This document shows positions 24,328-33,086 of a DNA stretch of 64,000 bases, one piece after another. The stretch spans positions 3,425,501-3,489,500 of the forward strand of contig NZ_CP126980.1 of the NCBI RefSeq assembly GCF_030252345.1. The letters run 5' to 3'. Source of the DNA: Actinoplanes oblitus. GTDB taxonomy: Bacteria > Actinomycetota > Actinomycetes > Mycobacteriales > Micromonosporaceae. The notes below the pieces were generated by a model that ran no database searches, was not told where the DNA came from, and saw only the letters and a list, made by a program, of their open reading frames with translations. Numbering within the stretch: the first letter of the stretch is position 1; the number at the start of each line of letters is the position of its first letter. Both the position numbers and the translations under genes were made by a program.

Positions 24328-26456
24328 CTGCCGCACATGCCTGCAGATCATCCGGGAGACCGACGCCGCCTGGCTCGACAATCCGGTGAGTGGCCAACCC
24401 AGCCAGCTCGCGTTGCTGATGACGCGTCAGCACAAGTACGCCTCCAAGCGCTCGACAGGCTGAAGGGCCAGCCGCGGTTGACCCACAACCGGACGACCAA
24501 GTGGCAACGTGAGCAGGCCCGGCTCGACACCGCCAAGGACGACCCGAACGTCTGCCCGCCGGCGATCCCAGGACAACTCACCCTGGTCCGGCCGCGGCGA
24601 CACCTGACCCTTCACCATGCCCAACGCATCCATCACCGACCGGTCCGCGGCTACAACGAAGCCGTGCTGGTGATCGCCGCCCACGCAAGCCAGCATGGGC
24701 TCAGTGACTCTTGGGAAGTCGCGGTCAGCCGCATGGTCCGGCTTGCGCTGGCGATCCGCGACGCAGATGGTGACGAGTTCGCCGGCACGGACGCCGTCAG
24801 CGACCTGCCGCTGTTTCCCGCGGTCGTGCTAGAGATCCTGGATCACGCAACCTTGCTACAGCCCGGCGCGACCCTCGGCCCACATCGCAAACGCCAGCGG
24901 TCCGCAGCTCTACCGCAGGCGGTACCGCCTCGGCCGCGCAACTGCGCCTCCTGCCTCTCTTGGGATTCGAGCCGACATGCGAGTCCTGCCGAAAGTGGCG
25001 TCGGGGACACGACTCCGGCCCCCGCGCTGTTGGGCGCTGCACCCGCTGCAAGCGCAACAGGTTGCCGCTGAGCGCCGGGCTCTGCAGAGCCTGCACTGCC
25101 GACATCGCCACCCACGGGCCCGGCACGCTCGATCAGCCGTGGACCCAGCTCTGGCTCGGCGGACCGTTTACCGTGCGCACGGTCGCCCCGGCCAGCCGGG
25201 GCGTCGAGCGATCCGCGATGCCGCCTGTCAGCGCGGCACTGGTCGACCCGGCTCAAGAGGCACTGTTCGATCTGCCTCGCGACTGGACCGCCGTTGATCT
25301 CGCCCTCCTGCCGGCGCTCTCAGAACGCGCGCAGAACCTCGTCGACCAGTTCGCAGCCCTCGCCACCGACCAACGTTGGACCGACGGCCCACGATCAGAG
25401 GGCCTACGGACCCTGCGTATTCTGTTCGCCTGCCTCGGCGCCAACGCACCGATCCTCGAGACCGAGATCATGAGGCTGGTCACGACCTATCCTGGGCTCG
25501 GCGGCAAACGGGTGATCACCTTCCTCGCCGAGCGGAACCTACTTCTGCCGGACCCGGCCAATCAGATCGACTCCAACCAGCAAACGGTGGAACGAGCCCT
25601 CGACGCTATGCCGGCCGCGTTTGCCGACGACGTCCGACGCTGGGTGACGGTTCTGCGGGGCGAGGGCCGGCGCCACCACCAGCCGAAGACGTGGCACACG
25701 ATCAAGAACTACATCTACTTCGTTCGGCCCGTGCTGCTCGACTGGCAACATGAAGTCGCCGGTCTGCGCGAGGTCACCCGCGATCATGTCGACCTCGCCA
25801 TCAAGCAGCGCAAGGGCAACATCGCCCGCGGGATCCACGTCGGGCTACGTAGCCTGTTTCGGGCGCTGAAGCAGGAGCGGATCATCTTCCGCGACCCCAC
25901 CAGGGGCATCGTCGTGTCCGCCGTGCTGATCCTGCCGAAGAACATCCCCTCCGACCGGCTCCGCGGCCTGCTCGATCAGGCCCACCGCCCCGTCACCAAG
26001 GTCGTCTTGGTCCTGGCTGCGGTCCACGGGCTGCGTCCCACCGACATCAACCGAGCGCTCTTGGAAGACCTGGACCTTTCCGCCGGCCGGCTCGTCATCC
26101 GCCGAGCGACCGGTCGCCACCTGATCCACCTCGACGAACTTACCCACGGAATCATCGCCGCGTGGCTGCGCCACCGCCGCGAACGATGGCCGGAGTCGAC
26201 CAACCCACACCTGGTGGTCAGCCGCCAAACCGCGATGGACGCCCGGCGGCAGAGCACCAGTCCTTCGACGCTCCTTACTATGGTCGAGCCCTTCGGCGTG
26301 ACCGTTTCCGCGCTGCGGGCCGACCGCATCCTCGACGAGGCCAGGCAGACCGCCGATCCCGTCGGCCTGATGCGGCTGTTCGGCATCTGCGACGGCACCG
26401 CGATGAAGTACATCTACGCCGCCCATCCCGAACGCCAGAGCGAGATGATCCGCTAA
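24328..26456 (+). pseudogene. decayed tyrosine site-specific recombinase-like gene
   Basis: Homology-like text runs through three reading frames in turn. CRTCLQIIRETDAAWLDNP starts at the left boundary of the island in frame 2. From about 24450, LTHNRTTKWQREQ ... VCPPAIPGQLTLVRPRR ... CASCLSW runs in frame 1. From ~24960, FEPTCESCRKW ... CRACTAD leads into the long C-terminal 497-residue segment in frame 3. The last part has GLRPTDINRALLEDLDL, an LRADRI arginine and a KYIYAAHPER tyrosine, as in phage-type integrases with an N-terminal zinc-finger region. A GGG run near 24962, where four G would keep frame, marks one shift. The 5' end is cut off at the boundary. It is a pseudogene unless the shifts are sequencing errors. 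Confidence 0.72.
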
Positions 26457-26536
26457 CCCCAATTCTGACGTCCTTCAGGGGCCGATCAACGTGTGGAGTT
26501 GGGCTGTACCCCAACTAGGCAAAGAGTGACCTGCAT

Positions 26537-29089
26537 TCACCCTGATCCTGATGCGAAATCTATGGAGGTCGCGACTTTGCCATTTCCAGTCAGCCCAAAC
26601 CGTCGCAGTTGGCTAGCGCCGGCAGTATCCCCTGCCTGCTCTCGCAACTTGGCCAGGCTGGGCAACGCGCTGGTGTCACCGCGCTCGATGGCCTGCCGGT
26701 ACAGCGCCTCAGCGTCGGCCCGGTCCCCTGCCTGCTCTCGCAACTTGGCCAGGCTGGGCAACGCGCTGGTGTCACCGCGCTCGATGGCCTGCCGGTACAG
26801 CGCCTCAGCGTCGGCCCGGTCCCCTGCCTGCTCTCGCAACTTGGCCAGGCTGGGCAACGCGCTGGTGTCACCGCGCTCGATGGCCTGCCGGTACAGCGCC
26901 TCAGCACCGGTTCGATTGCCTGCCCTGTTACGAAACTCAGCGAGGTCCCGCATTGCTCGGGTGTCGCCCTGGTCGACACGTTGCCGGTACACGGCCTCGG
27001 CATTCCCGGCATGGACATCAAGTCTTACGTACTGGCCCAACATCAGCGCATCGCTGATGCCTAGGGCTGCGCCCTGCCGGTATAAAGCCTCGGCGCCAGT
27101 GCGATCTCCGTACATCGCCAACCGCTGGGCAAGTATCGCAACCGCCTCGAAGTGGCCGAGGTCGGCGGCCTGCCGGTACAAGGCGTCGGCGCCAGTGCGA
27201 TCCCCAAAACGATCCCGTTGTTTGGCGAGACCTAGCAACCCGCTGCTGCTACCCAGGTCTGCGGCCTGCCGGTACAGTGCCTCGGCGCGAACGTGGTTCC
27301 CGGACCTCTCTATTTCCTCGGCAAGAAACACAAGCGCGGTGGTGCTACCGAAGTCAGCAGCACGCACCACCATGGACTCTGCGCTGACGGTGTCCCCGGA
27401 GTACTCCCGTTCCAACGCCAGGTCTACAAGCGCACCGGTGTTGCCATCGTCGGCTGCCCGGAGGGCCAGAGTCTCGGCGCCCACGCGGTCGCCGGCCCTC
27501 TCCCGTCTGCGAACGATCTCCCGTAGTGCATTGGTGTCGCCATGCCGGGCGGCTTGGTTGTACAGCCAGATCGCATGCTGGTAGCGGCCCCGCTCCTCGG
27601 CCCGCCGACCGAGGTTGTGTAGCAGGTCGGGATCGGTGATGGTGGCGGCGAACGTGGCCCACAGGGTCTCCGGGGGGTACACGGCGCCGCGTTCGTCGCG
27701 GCCGAGTTGTTCGAGGTAGTCGGCGAGTCGGTAGCAGGGTTGCCCGTGGTCGCCGGCCGGGCGGCCGGGGCGGGTTCGGATGCGGGTCAGGGGCCCTCGG
27801 GCGCCCTTGCACGGCTGGGCGGTGTAGGCGAGCGCAGATTCGAGCCAGTCGTCGCCGAGGGTGTCCCAGTCGTCGTCGTCAAGGTAGCCGGGCGCGGCCT
27901 GTTCCAGCAGGGCGTGCGGCAGGGCGAGGGGGTGGCCGAGCCGGCGGGCGTCGATGGCCACCTGCAGGATCGCCCGCGCACCGGGCATCGAGTCCACCGC
28001 TGTGCGGTAGCGGCTTTCGAGCTCGGGGGCGCCGGCAAGGTACTGGGTGATCCGGCCGCCTTCGATGTGCTGCGCGGCGTAGCGCACCCGTGCATCGACG
28101 TCCGGTCCGGCAAGGCTGGCGATCTGTGCGGGGGTGAACGCGTCGGCGAGGGTGACCGCAGTGCCAGTGAGCAGTTCCCGGGCCTGCCCGAATACATCCG
28201 GGCTTGCCCCGGCAGGTCGGGTGGTCAGGATGCTCCAGTAGTCCGGCCACAGGGTCGCCAGCACCAGCACCGGCCCGCGCCCCGGATCCTGCAGCAGGCT
28301 CCGCAGGCCGGCGGCGACCTTCTCAGCCAGGCCAGGATCGGACGGCATCAGATAATCCTGAGCCTCGTTCAACCACACGATGGTGTCCGGGCCGACCTTC
28401 TGCAGACCCGCTAGCACCGACTGCGGCCGGGTCGGGTCGTACGGATGCCACAACCGCCACCGGCCCGGCTGCTTCCGGTCCAGGTACTCGGCGAGTTCCC
28501 AGCCGGCACGGGTCTTACCGGTCGACGACCCACCCACCAGGGTGATCAACTGCGACCGCCCGTCACCGAGCATCCCGTCGACGATGTCCCGCAACCGCCC
28601 GTCGTGGGCCCGCAGCACATACGCGGGCAACGCGTCGGCCGGATCGGCCACCGAAACAACTCCCGGCACCTGGATCGCCGGGTGCACCTCCAACACCAGG
28701 GGATCACAGTCATCGATCAGCAGGCCCAGCCGACGAGGTGAAAGAGCCGAGACCACGGAGAGACTGCCGCCATCGCGGTTTGCCTGCCGCTGGCGCAATG
28801 CCGTCTGGTGAAGGTTCAGCCACCACGACAGCCGACGCTGCTGATAGCCGCTGGTGCGGGGGACCTTGGGCTGGAGGTACTCGACCAGGAAACGTACGAC
28901 GGCGGGATCCGTGGGCACGGCCTTGGCGCCGAACCAGTCGCTCAACCGCTGGCTGCCGATCTGCAGCGGTGGCTGCTGGGCGGCGGCCTGCCGTACGAGC
29001 GTGGCGTAGGAGACTGCGCTGGTCGCCCGTCGCAATTCCTGAAGTGCGGCGAAGAACTCTTCGCCGGCCGATGCCGGGCTCTCGGTCAT
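26537..29089 (-). CDS. HTH-like + STAND-type P-loop NTPase + TPR-like repeat protein
   Basis: An 850-residue protein. Residues ~10-75 are a small helical domain (QELRRATSAVSYATLVRQAA ... RLSDWFGAKAVPTDPAVV) like the N-terminal adaptor of actinobacterial NTPase-TPR proteins. The P-loop GGSSTGKT is at residues 186-193, with a Walker B-like DTIVWLNEAQDYL near 240. From ~540 onward TPR/Sel1-like units follow, the last three nearly identical 32-residue copies (ALYRQAIERGDTSALPSLAK ...). ATG at 29089 is used; upstream in-frame codons are poorly supported. As cargo of an integrated island it may be a phage-defence or signalling STAND protein, where repeats sense a trigger. That is inference; no effector domain is obvious. 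Confidence 0.82.
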   Translation of the reverse strand: MTESPASAGEEFFAALQELRRATSAVSYATLVRQAAAQQPPLQIGSQRLSDWFGAKAVPTDPAVVRFLVEYLQPKVPRTSGYQQRRLSWWLNLHQTALRQRQANRDGGSLSVVSALSPRRLGLLIDDCDPLVLEVHPAIQVPGVVSVADPADALPAYVLRAHDGRLRDIVDGMLGDGRSQLITLVGGSSTGKTRAGWELAEYLDRKQPGRWRLWHPYDPTRPQSVLAGLQKVGPDTIVWLNEAQDYLMPSDPGLAEKVAAGLRSLLQDPGRGPVLVLATLWPDYWSILTTRPAGASPDVFGQARELLTGTAVTLADAFTPAQIASLAGPDVDARVRYAAQHIEGGRITQYLAGAPELESRYRTAVDSMPGARAILQVAIDARRLGHPLALPHALLEQAAPGYLDDDDWDTLGDDWLESALAYTAQPCKGARGPLTRIRTRPGRPAGDHGQPCYRLADYLEQLGRDERGAVYPPETLWATFAATITDPDLLHNLGRRAEERGRYQHAIWLYNQAARHGDTNALREIVRRRERAGDRVGAETLALRAADDGNTGALVDLALEREYSGDTVSAESMVVRAADFGSTTALVFLAEEIERSGNHVRAEALYRQAADLGSSSGLLGLAKQRDRFGDRTGADALYRQAADLGHFEAVAILAQRLAMYGDRTGAEALYRQGAALGISDALMLGQYVRLDVHAGNAEAVYRQRVDQGDTRAMRDLAEFRNRAGNRTGAEALYRQAIERGDTSALPSLAKLREQAGDRADAEALYRQAIERGDTSALPSLAKLREQAGDRADAEALYRQAIERGDTSALPSLAKLREQAGDTAGASQLRRFGLTGNGKVATSIDFASGSG
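26629..26912. repeat. three near-identical 96-bp tandem repeats inside the STAND/TPR gene
   Basis: The unit beginning CCCCTGCCTGCTCTCGCAAC recurs at 26629, 26725 and 26821, exactly 96 bp apart, so each copy encodes one 32-residue TPR-like unit. The copies are essentially identical in DNA, which implies recent amplification or gene conversion. Confidence 0.9.
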
Positions 29090-29260
29090 CGCACGTGATC
29101 GGCCGGATCCGGGTATCCGGACCCGGACCGGACCGGACAGTTCGTCACCAGAGGTGAGCTGGACACGGTCCGACCGTAGCTGACACCGGGGTCGGCGGAC
29201 ACCCACCGGACGCCCGAGAACCGAAGGACATCACCCGCCCCTACCGGCCAGGGAGTCCTC

Positions 29261-29461
29261 ATGTCCGCCGCACTCGCACTGATCCACAACGGCACCCTCA
29301 CTGCAGGCATCGGCACCCTCCTGTACACGGCCACCGTCACCATCGCCGCCCTCACCGCACTGCTCGCCCCCACCCCACGACGACGCCGCGACGCCCGCAC
29401 TGTCCTCACCATCCTGCTGCGAAACAGCAAGAGCAACGACACCCGGAAAAGCGACCAGTGA
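29261..29461 (+). CDS. small membrane protein of the island
   Basis: A 66-residue protein with two hydrophobic stretches (ALALIHNGTLTAGIGTLLY and TATVTIAALTALLAPT) and a basic tail. AGGGAG lies five bases before the ATG, a good ribosome site. It is divergent from the STAND gene, with ~170 bp between the starts. No family recognised; it may be a partner or holin-like effector, which is only a suggestion. Confidence 0.55.
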   Translation: MSAALALIHNGTLTAGIGTLLYTATVTIAALTALLAPTPRRRRDARTVLTILLRNSKSNDTRKSDQ

Positions 29462-29681
29462 ACAGGACTCCGAACATCCGTGCACACGACTTCGGAAGCT
29501 GACACTAATGCCTACTTCGGGAGTCATAACGAAGAGTTTGCGGCTGGTGACGCGTTTACCGGCACCCCTTAGTTCGCCCAATGGCCGACACCGTCGAACC
29601 CGCGCGCTGGTGTCGCCACAGACCGGCACACGCATGCGGGTTCCTACCCCAACGCGCACAGGAATCCGCGAACCCGCGCAG

Positions 29682-29903
29682 GAGCAGGTGCAGCCGGGCG
29701 TCGCTCTCGCCCTCGTGCGCCGCGTCCTTGGTGTGCATGTCGACGCAGTACCCGCAACCGTTGATCTGGCTGGCCCGGATCTCGACCAGGTGCCGGACGA
29801 CGGCCGGCAACGACGAGCCGTTGATCGCCTTGCCGGCCCCGAGCAGTGCCTTCACGACGTTTCCGGCGACCGGGTTGGTGTGGGCGTTCAGCCGAGCGCT
29901 CAT
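29682..29903 (-). pseudogene. N-terminal half of the split AhpD-like gene
   Basis: Seventy-four codons from ATG at 29903 (AGGAGA ribosome site upstream) end at LHLL exactly where the island begins. The active-site motif is intact: INGCGYCVDMHTKD with the CxxC pair and the following His. The frame continues into island sequence and ends with unrelated residues. With the fragment at 24074-24327 it forms one AhpD-like carboxymuconolactone-decarboxylase-family protein, so the host gene is broken. Confidence 0.87.
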
Positions 29904-29983
29904 GGTGTCTCTCCTGTCCTGATGGCTTGGTTCACCACTAGGACACCGGGGCCCGGCGGAATGTGACAGTGATCTGGATCGCT

Positions 29984-30013
29984 CGCCGGGGCGTACCGCG
30001 GTACGCCCCGGCG
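29984..30013. terminator. perfect 30-bp palindrome, terminator of the tet-like gene
   Basis: CGCCGGGGCGTACCG (29984-29998) is followed directly by its exact complement CGGTACGCCCCGGCG (29999-30013). It lies 4 bp after the stop of the minus-strand ribosomal protection gene and would form a 15-pair hairpin. Confidence 0.8.
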
Positions 30014-30016
30014 GCC

Positions 30017-31963
30017 TCAGCGCACCCCGGTCGCGGCACCGGTCCGGCGGAGGACCCGCAGCAGGTAGTCCTTGCGGTCGAGCGGGTCCGGGCCGGTTCG
30101 CTCGCGGGACGGTGCCGGGCCGCGCACCGGCGCGTAGTGATCGAACGCGCTCTCCAGCACGCCCTCGCCCCGCGTCGAACCCGGCAGCCGCCGCTGCAGC
30201 TCGTGCACCCGGGCCGCCGGGATCTCGCCGGAGATGACCGCCGGCCCGGTCGACAGCGGGATCGCCCGCAGGCGCGCCAGCAGCGGGAGCACCGCCGGCA
30301 CGGTGTCCGCCGGCACCTCCGCCCGGAACGCGTGGATCGGCTCCAGCACCTCGGTCCCGGCCCGCCGCAGGGCCGTCGTCAGCACCAGTGGCGTCACGTT
30401 CCGGAAATCCCCGGCGGTGCTCGACATGCTCTTGTCGAAGATCGCGTGTGAGTGCGACTGCCGCGCCGAATACCCGGAGTGCGTCATCACCACCGTGCAG
30501 TCCGGCACCGGCCAGCCCCGCAGGCCCTGCCGCAGCGTCTCGTGGACGGTCTGCTCCACCGCCGTGAAGAACGCCTGCGGCATCGACCCGGGCTCGACCT
30601 CGAGCCCGAAGCTGACCCCCGCACCGGCCGGCGCCGGCATCACCCGCAGCCCGACCGTCGCCAGGAACGGGTTCGGCTCGACCTTGTTGAACTCGACCGC
30701 CGCCCCGGTCCCGAGCACCCGCTCCACGTGGAGGGTCGTGGTCTCCCGGAAGGTCACCACGAGGCCGTACCGCTCGGCCAGGGTGGCCTCGACGACCTCC
30801 TTCTGCACCTCGCCGTAGAGCGAGACGTAGACCTCGTGTCGCTCGTCGTCCTGGCGCAGGTTGATCAGCGGGTCCTGCTCGGCGAGCTCGGTCAGCGCGG
30901 CGTGCAGGGCGCCGCGTTCCGCCGGGCCGGACGCGACCACAGCGGTCTCCAGGCTGGGCGGCGCGAACTGCGCCCGGCGAGCGGCTGGCCGGCGTACCGA
31001 AGAGGCGTCCTCGTCGCGTACCCCGAGATCGTCGCCGATCCGAGCGGACCCGAGCCCGCGCACCCGGCCGATCTGGCCCGCGGTGATCGCGCCGCGGGCG
31101 CCGGCGGTCCCGTCCGCGAACACCTCGATCCCGGTCACCCGCTCGTCCCCGACGGCGTCCCGCACGCGCAGCGTGCCGCCGAACATGCGCAGGTAGGCGA
31201 GTCTCTCGCCGGCCGGGCCGCGCTCCACCTTGAAGATCGTCCCGAGCGGCGGGCCGTCGCCGCGCGCGGGTGCGGGCGGCAGCAGCCGGGTGATCCCGCC
31301 GACCAGGTCGTCGATGCCCGCGCCGGTGATGGCCGACCCGAAGTAGACCGGATGCACCCGGTCCCGCACCCGGATCGGCGGCGGCGGCCGGTCCTCGACC
31401 AGCGCCGCGAGCACCGCATCGTCATGATCGGCCAGCCGGGTCAGGTCGAGTTCGGCGCGGACCGACGCCTCCCGGGTGCCGATCCGGTCGACCCGGCTCA
31501 TCGGAATGATCGCCGGGCTGATCCGGGTACCCAGGTCGTCGAGCACACCGGCGAAACGGGCGCCGGAACGATCCACCTTGTTCACGAAGATGAGCGTCGG
31601 CATGCGCAGCCGGTGCAGCGTGCGGGCGAGCACCCGGGTCTGCGCCTGCACGCCCTCGACGGCGGAGACCACCAGCACCGCGGCATCCAGGACGGCGAGC
31701 GACCGTTCCACCTCGGCGATGAAGTCCGGGTGCCCGGGCGTGTCGATCAGGTTGACGGTGCGGCCGTCGAGGGTGAAGGAGACGACGGCGGAGGTGATGG
31801 TGATGCCGCGGCGGCGTTCCAACTCCAGGGTGTCGGTCTGCGTGCTGCCGTCGTCCACGCTGCCGATGTGGTCGATCACCCCGGCGGTGTGCAGAAGCCG
31901 CTCGGTGAGGCTGGTCTTACCGGCGTCGACGTGCGCCAGGATGCCGAGATTGAGAATGCTCAA
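30017..31963 (-). CDS. TetM/OtrA-family ribosomal protection GTPase
   Basis: A 648-residue EF-G-like protein that removes tetracycline from the ribosome. GTPase motifs are AHVDAGKT near residue 10, RRRGITITSA (switch), DTPGH and NKVD. The length and FNKVEPNPFLATVGLRV / HSHAIFDKSMSSTAGDFRNVTPLVL segments fit ribosomal protection proteins of actinomycetes such as OtrA more than EF-G. The start is TTG at 31963, with AGGGA upstream. It could protect the host against its own or a neighbour's tetracycline-type drug, but no biosynthetic genes are present. Confidence 0.9.
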   Translation of the reverse strand: MSILNLGILAHVDAGKTSLTERLLHTAGVIDHIGSVDDGSTQTDTLELERRRGITITSAVVSFTLDGRTVNLIDTPGHPDFIAEVERSLAVLDAAVLVVSAVEGVQAQTRVLARTLHRLRMPTLIFVNKVDRSGARFAGVLDDLGTRISPAIIPMSRVDRIGTREASVRAELDLTRLADHDDAVLAALVEDRPPPPIRVRDRVHPVYFGSAITGAGIDDLVGGITRLLPPAPARGDGPPLGTIFKVERGPAGERLAYLRMFGGTLRVRDAVGDERVTGIEVFADGTAGARGAITAGQIGRVRGLGSARIGDDLGVRDEDASSVRRPAARRAQFAPPSLETAVVASGPAERGALHAALTELAEQDPLINLRQDDERHEVYVSLYGEVQKEVVEATLAERYGLVVTFRETTTLHVERVLGTGAAVEFNKVEPNPFLATVGLRVMPAPAGAGVSFGLEVEPGSMPQAFFTAVEQTVHETLRQGLRGWPVPDCTVVMTHSGYSARQSHSHAIFDKSMSSTAGDFRNVTPLVLTTALRRAGTEVLEPIHAFRAEVPADTVPAVLPLLARLRAIPLSTGPAVISGEIPAARVHELQRRLPGSTRGEGVLESAFDHYAPVRGPAPSRERTGPDPLDRKDYLLRVLRRTGAATGVR

Positions 31964-32176
31964 GCGTGCTGTCCCTAACGGTGAGACGGGCTCCTTCCGG
32001 ATGTGACACGCACGCGGCTCGCATCGCTCGATCTCTTCTCACTCGGGGTACCGACGGGTTCACTCCATCAGGCGGGCCGGTGACCCGGCAACCGAATTAG
32101 CCGGCCTCAAGTAGCCGGATCCGGTGCCGATGGTCGCCGCGACGGAAGTTCCCCCACCACTCCCGGATGGTTCCCC

Positions 32177-32902
32177 TTGACCGCTGAACCACAGATCAGC
32201 GGCTACTGGCAGCAGCCGAACCCGGCCGCTCCCGGACAGCCGCAGACATATGGCGCCGCCTATCACCCGCAGCAGACGGCCTATCCGCAGCAGTCGGGCT
32301 ATCCGCAGCAGCCGGGCTACCCGCAGCAGCCGGCTTACTCGCAGCAATACGTCGCGCCGGTCCCTTACGGGGCGGCGGGATACGGGCAGGTCCCGGCTGT
32401 CTACGGCGCGCCGGCGCCCTACCTCGGCACCGTCCCGCCGGTCCAGCCCGGGATGGTGGAGCCGCCCGGCATCGGCTTGGTCGTCCTGGTCACCGCGGTC
32501 TTCGGGGCGTTCGGGGCGTTCCCCGCGGCGAAGCGGGCCAAGGAGGCCCGGGCCCTGGGCCGGTCCGGCCGCAAGTACTGGCTCGCCTTCTCCGCCACCT
32601 TCGCCGCGTCCTGGGTCGCCAGCTTCGCCATCCTCTTCATCGCCCACGCGCATGCCGCGGCCACGCCCCCGGCCCCGCGGACCGTCGTCACTGCGAGTTC
32701 GCTGGAGCAGTCGATCCTCCACGAAGGGGACTTCCGGGACACCACCGGCGCGGTGGCCAAGCCGAGTGCGGCGACCTGCGCCGCCCAGAACGTCGATCAG
32801 AACGGGGCCGGCACCTGGCGTTGCATGGTCGACTTCAAGGGCAAGAAGCGCATGTCCTTCCAGGTCACCGTCCGCGCCGACGGCGGCTGGGTCACCGGCT
32901 GA
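32177..32902 (+). CDS. Pro/Gln/Tyr-rich membrane protein with DUF4333-like domain
   Basis: A 241-residue protein: a disordered N-terminus of repeated GYPQQPGYPQQP-type units (residues ~20-95), two hydrophobic segments (IGLVVLVTAVFGAFGAFPAA and YWLAFSATFAASWVASFAILFI), then an extracellular DUF4333-like domain with a CAAQNVDQNGAGTWRC cysteine pair. The start is TTG at 32177, weakly supported. Such proteins are widespread in actinomycete envelopes and their function is unknown. Confidence 0.75.
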   Translation: MTAEPQISGYWQQPNPAAPGQPQTYGAAYHPQQTAYPQQSGYPQQPGYPQQPAYSQQYVAPVPYGAAGYGQVPAVYGAPAPYLGTVPPVQPGMVEPPGIGLVVLVTAVFGAFGAFPAAKRAKEARALGRSGRKYWLAFSATFAASWVASFAILFIAHAHAAATPPAPRTVVTASSLEQSILHEGDFRDTTGAVAKPSAATCAAQNVDQNGAGTWRCMVDFKGKKRMSFQVTVRADGGWVTG

Positions 32903-33086
32903 TCGGCAGGACTCGCGCGACGCCCCGCCCGGACCGGATCCGGCGCGGGGCGTCGTCGTCGAGTGGGGGCGCCGCTCGTGGCGGAGCCGATGCGGAAGGC
33001 TTCGGCGGCGGTGTGGGGCGGGGTGTGGCCGGGGTGTGGGGCGCGGCGTGGATCGGGGTGTCGGGCGCGCGGTGTGGGGCGGGGTG

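Larger units (their letters stand above)
24328..29681. mobile_element. 5.35-kb integrated island interrupting an AhpD-like gene
   Basis: The insert is bounded by GA at 24326-24327 and GA at 29682-29683; removing the insert and one GA restores the host gene in frame. It carries a decayed tyrosine-recombinase-like gene (plus strand), a STAND/TPR-like protein (minus strand) and a short membrane protein. I see no convincing terminal inverted repeats. Codon bias and GC content are slightly lower than the flanks, in keeping with transfer. Bases 29462-29681 at the right end hold no gene I can support. Confidence 0.75.

Noticed and set aside
24328..29681. Classical transposon with terminal inverted repeats
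   Set aside because: The ends share only about CTGC in inverted orientation, and the duplication is just 2 bp, so no transposon family can be claimed.
29508..29966. Plus-strand 152-residue frame at the right end of the island
   Set aside because: It crosses the junction antisense to the AhpD-like half and has no ribosome site or recognisable motif.
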